Shown here piece by piece: positions 5,910 through 7,093 of a DNA stretch of 7,093 nucleotides. The stretch spans positions 1 through 7,093 of the forward strand of contig JAWLBS010000276.1 in assembly GCA_041687575.1 (NCBI GenBank). Direction: 5' to 3'. How positions within the stretch are numbered: the stretch's first letter is position 1; the number at the start of each line of letters is the position of its first letter. The notes below the pieces were generated by a model. It was not told where the DNA came from, did no database searches, and was given only the letters and a program-made list of their open reading frames with translations. Both the position numbers and the translations under genes were made by a program. Source of the stretch: JANYLN01 sp041687575. GTDB taxonomy: Bacteria > Planctomycetota > Phycisphaerae > UBA1845 > JANYLN01.

Positions 5910-6266
5910 CGCGGGCGATTGCCGGAGGCCCGTGAGCGATTCGCGGAGGCCCGTGAGCGATTCGCGGAGGCCCGCGAGCGATTCGCGGAGGCCCGCGAGC
6001 GATTCGCGGAGGCCCGCGAGCGGCTCGCGGAGGCCCGCGAGCGATTCGCGGAGCCCCGCGAGCGATTCGCGGAGGCCCGCGAGCGATTCGCGGAGGCCCG
6101 CGAGCGACTCGGGGAGCCCCGCGAGCGGCTCGCGGAGAGCGGGGAGTGATTCCCGGAGGGCGGGGAGCCATTCCCCGCTGGCGGGGAGTCGTTCCCGGAG
6201 GGCGGGAAGTCATTCCCGGAGAGCGGGGCGTCACTCGCCGCCGTCGGGGGGACGCTCGCCGCCGGC
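5910..6266. repeat. 17-unit tandem array with a 21-nt period
   Basis: Seventeen uninterrupted units of exactly 21 nt. Units 1-11 (5910-6140) are of the CGCGA-GCGAT-TCGCG-GAGGCC type; four of them (starting 5973, 5994, 6057 and 6078) are identical. Units 12-17 (6141-6266) are a diverged type starting GGGGAG. In most units positions 1-5 and 11-15 are complementary, so each could form a 4-5 bp hairpin. Changes in one arm are matched in the other: CGCGA/TCGCG in the first part, GGGGA/TCCCC in unit 13 (6162-6182). In one plus-strand frame units 1-11 read as a seven-residue repeat, FAEARER. Because 21 is a multiple of three, frames on both strands stay open, so coding is not shown. There are no spacers, so it is not a CRISPR. 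Confidence 0.93.
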
Positions 6267-6345
6267 ACTGCTGCCGATCCTGCGCGGCCGCAAGCTGCGC
6301 CGCTATGGACTGCGGTCCTCGACCCTGAGGCTCTCGGACCCGAGG

Positions 6346-6384
6346 GGCGCCGCCAGACGCCGCTTCGTATTTCGTACGGGCCTC
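6346..6384. repeat. 39-nt direct repeat, copy B
   Basis: Second copy of the repeat at 5802-5840, in the same orientation, 79 nt after the end of the 21-nt array. It differs by three transitions (T to C, C to T, T to C) near its middle. With copy A it brackets the array almost symmetrically. Confidence 0.85.
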
Positions 6385-6491
6385 GGAGGCCGCCAGCGGA
6401 CAGGAGCCATCGGCGGCGATATCCAGCGCGGCGGCAGCGACACCGCTCTGCATTCCGCCAGCTCGCCGGTGCGGGCTGATATGGCAGAAGG

Positions 6492-7093
6492 TCACGCCAC
6501 CGCCAGCACGTCGATCCGTTCCAGCAGCGCCTCCGCCTGCCCGCGATCGACCCCGGGCACCGGCCCGGCCGCGGCGGCAGTGGCGGCGGCGACCGCGAGG
6601 CGCAGGGCCTCGGCATCGGGGCGGCCCTGGTGCAGGCCGGCGAGGTACCCGGCCAGCAGGACATCGCCGCAGCCGACCGTGCTGACGATCTGGCACGCCT
6701 CGCCGGCGCAGCGGCCGTACAGGGTGGTCTCGCGCGAGAACAGGTAGGCGCCCTGCGCGCCGCAGCTGAGCAGGATCCGCTCGACAGCGCCGCCCCGATT
6801 CTGCCATGGATGCTCGCCGTCGGTGCCGGCGACCTTGCGGTCCGGGGGCGTGGGGCGCGGCCCCTCGCCCAGGACCAGGGCCTGGCCGCTGACCAGTTCG
6901 CGGTTGGCGGCGATCAGGTCGTCGTCGGAGCGCATCGACCGGCCGAGCAGCTCCTCGAACTCCGCCCGGTTGGGCTTGATCAGCCAGACGCCGCTCTGCA
7001 GGGCCCGCGCCAGGGCCGGCCCGGCGGCATCGACAGCGACATCGCTGCCGGCCTGGCGGCACAGCGTCAGCAGTTCCGCGAACTCGCCCGGCT
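6492..7093 (-). CDS. PfkB-family sugar kinase (1-phosphofructokinase-like), C-terminal part
   Basis: The last 199 residues of a kinase whose start lies beyond the right edge. PfkB-family kinases phosphorylate sugars or sugar phosphates with ATP. The visible text fits the 1-phosphofructokinase/tagatose-6-phosphate kinase branch: VDAAGPALARAL (20-31 of the fragment), VWLIKPNRAEFEELLG (35-50), LLSCGAQGAYLF (107-118) and STVGCGDVLLAGYLAGL (137-153). The last contains the GxGD anion hole and the catalytic Asp (143). The usual GAGD is GCGD here. About 27 residues (75-101, Pro/Arg/Gly-rich) stand between the helix ending SGQAL and the strand VERILLSCG, where relatives have a short loop, so this looks like an insertion. 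The fragment runs to 7091 without an in-frame stop. An internal ATG at 6935 is not the start, because the conserved VDAAG and KPN blocks lie upstream of it. It is convergent with aroF. The substrate cannot be fixed. Confidence 0.9.
   Translation of the reverse strand, partial: PGEFAELLTLCRQAGSDVAVDAAGPALARALQSGVWLIKPNRAEFEELLGRSMRSDDDLIAANRELVSGQALVLGEGPRPTPPDRKVAGTDGEHPWQNRGGAVERILLSCGAQGAYLFSRETTLYGRCAGEACQIVSTVGCGDVLLAGYLAGLHQGRPDAEALRLAVAAATAAAAGPVPGVDRGQAEALLERIDVLAVA

Larger units (their letters stand above)
5467..6491. other. 1-kb repeat-rich stretch without a supported gene
   Basis: Between convergent aroF and the sugar kinase I see no credible protein-coding gene. The stretch holds the 8-nt tandem repeat, two 39-nt direct repeats and the 21-nt array listed separately. 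Long open frames exist on both strands, but they arise because a stop-free repeat whose unit is a multiple of three keeps several frames open. A small ACGACG/CGTCGT hairpin with an AAGT loop and TTT after it lies at 5653-5670 and might be a weak terminator for aroF. From 5671 to 5799 and from 6385 to 6491 nothing was recognised. Confidence 0.7.

Noticed and set aside
5910..6266. CRISPR array
   Set aside because: Units are contiguous at 21 nt with no unique spacers, and no cas gene is nearby.
5536..6747. 403-codon plus-strand open frame with SDSRRPA repeats
   Set aside because: It runs through the 8-nt repeat, the 21-nt array and into the antisense of the kinase gene. The frame is open because 21-nt stop-free units cannot introduce stops.
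5839..7062. 407-codon minus-strand open frame across the array and kinase
   Set aside because: It overlaps the real kinase in another frame, and its repeat part is the same stop-free array artefact; the composition is mostly Arg, Ala, Gly and Pro.

Overview
This is a strongly GC-rich bacterial window with ordinary gene density. It most likely comes from Planctomycetota (possibly a Phycisphaerae-like lineage). That assignment is an inference from three things: an 8-nt GTGACAAG-type tandem repeat, whose reverse strand reads like the 'VTLSPCH' low-complexity text I associate with planctomycete genomes; a seryl-tRNA synthetase with an unusual motif variant; and the overall base composition. No ribosomal RNA or tRNA gene, CRISPR array or transposase was seen.

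Layout. Positions 89-1516 (+) encode a B12-binding-type radical SAM protein. Positions 1614-2591 (+) encode an MBL-fold metallo-hydrolase with a C-terminal membrane anchor. A promoter-like TTGACA overlaps the hydrolase stop codon. It is followed by a 26-codon ORF rich in Phe, Trp and Tyr (2651-2731) and a strong intrinsic terminator (2753-2795), and then serS (2872-4182). A second small ORF (4218-4352) ends in Trp-Val-Trp-Arg, is followed by a hairpin, and precedes aroF (4447-5466), a type I beta DAHP synthase. About 1 kb without a supported gene follows. It holds an 8-nt tandem repeat (5488-5567), a 17-unit 21-nt tandem array (5910-6266) and two 39-nt direct repeats that flank this array. On the minus strand, from the right edge to 6492, lies the C-terminal part of a PfkB/1-phosphofructokinase-family sugar kinase, convergent with aroF.

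The most interesting signal is the pair of leader ORFs. The first has the parts of a ribosome-mediated attenuator: promoter, Shine-Dalgarno, aromatic-rich peptide, a possible antiterminator and a U-tract terminator. It stands ahead of serS-aroF, where aroF is the entry step to Tyr, Phe and Trp. The second, directly before aroF, shares its 3' end with the first: the same GGCTTTACGT in the same frame and a nearly identical stop context, TAG-N-CGATCG. I infer two related leaders regulating aromatic amino acid synthesis, one of them placed before a seryl-tRNA synthetase. DAHP synthase also carries an N-terminal ferredoxin-like domain, which in relatives is the allosteric feedback site, so both enzyme-level and expression-level feedback are plausible. 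The 21-nt array is a second point of interest: each unit can form a small hairpin, and the stem pairs change together between the two halves of the array.
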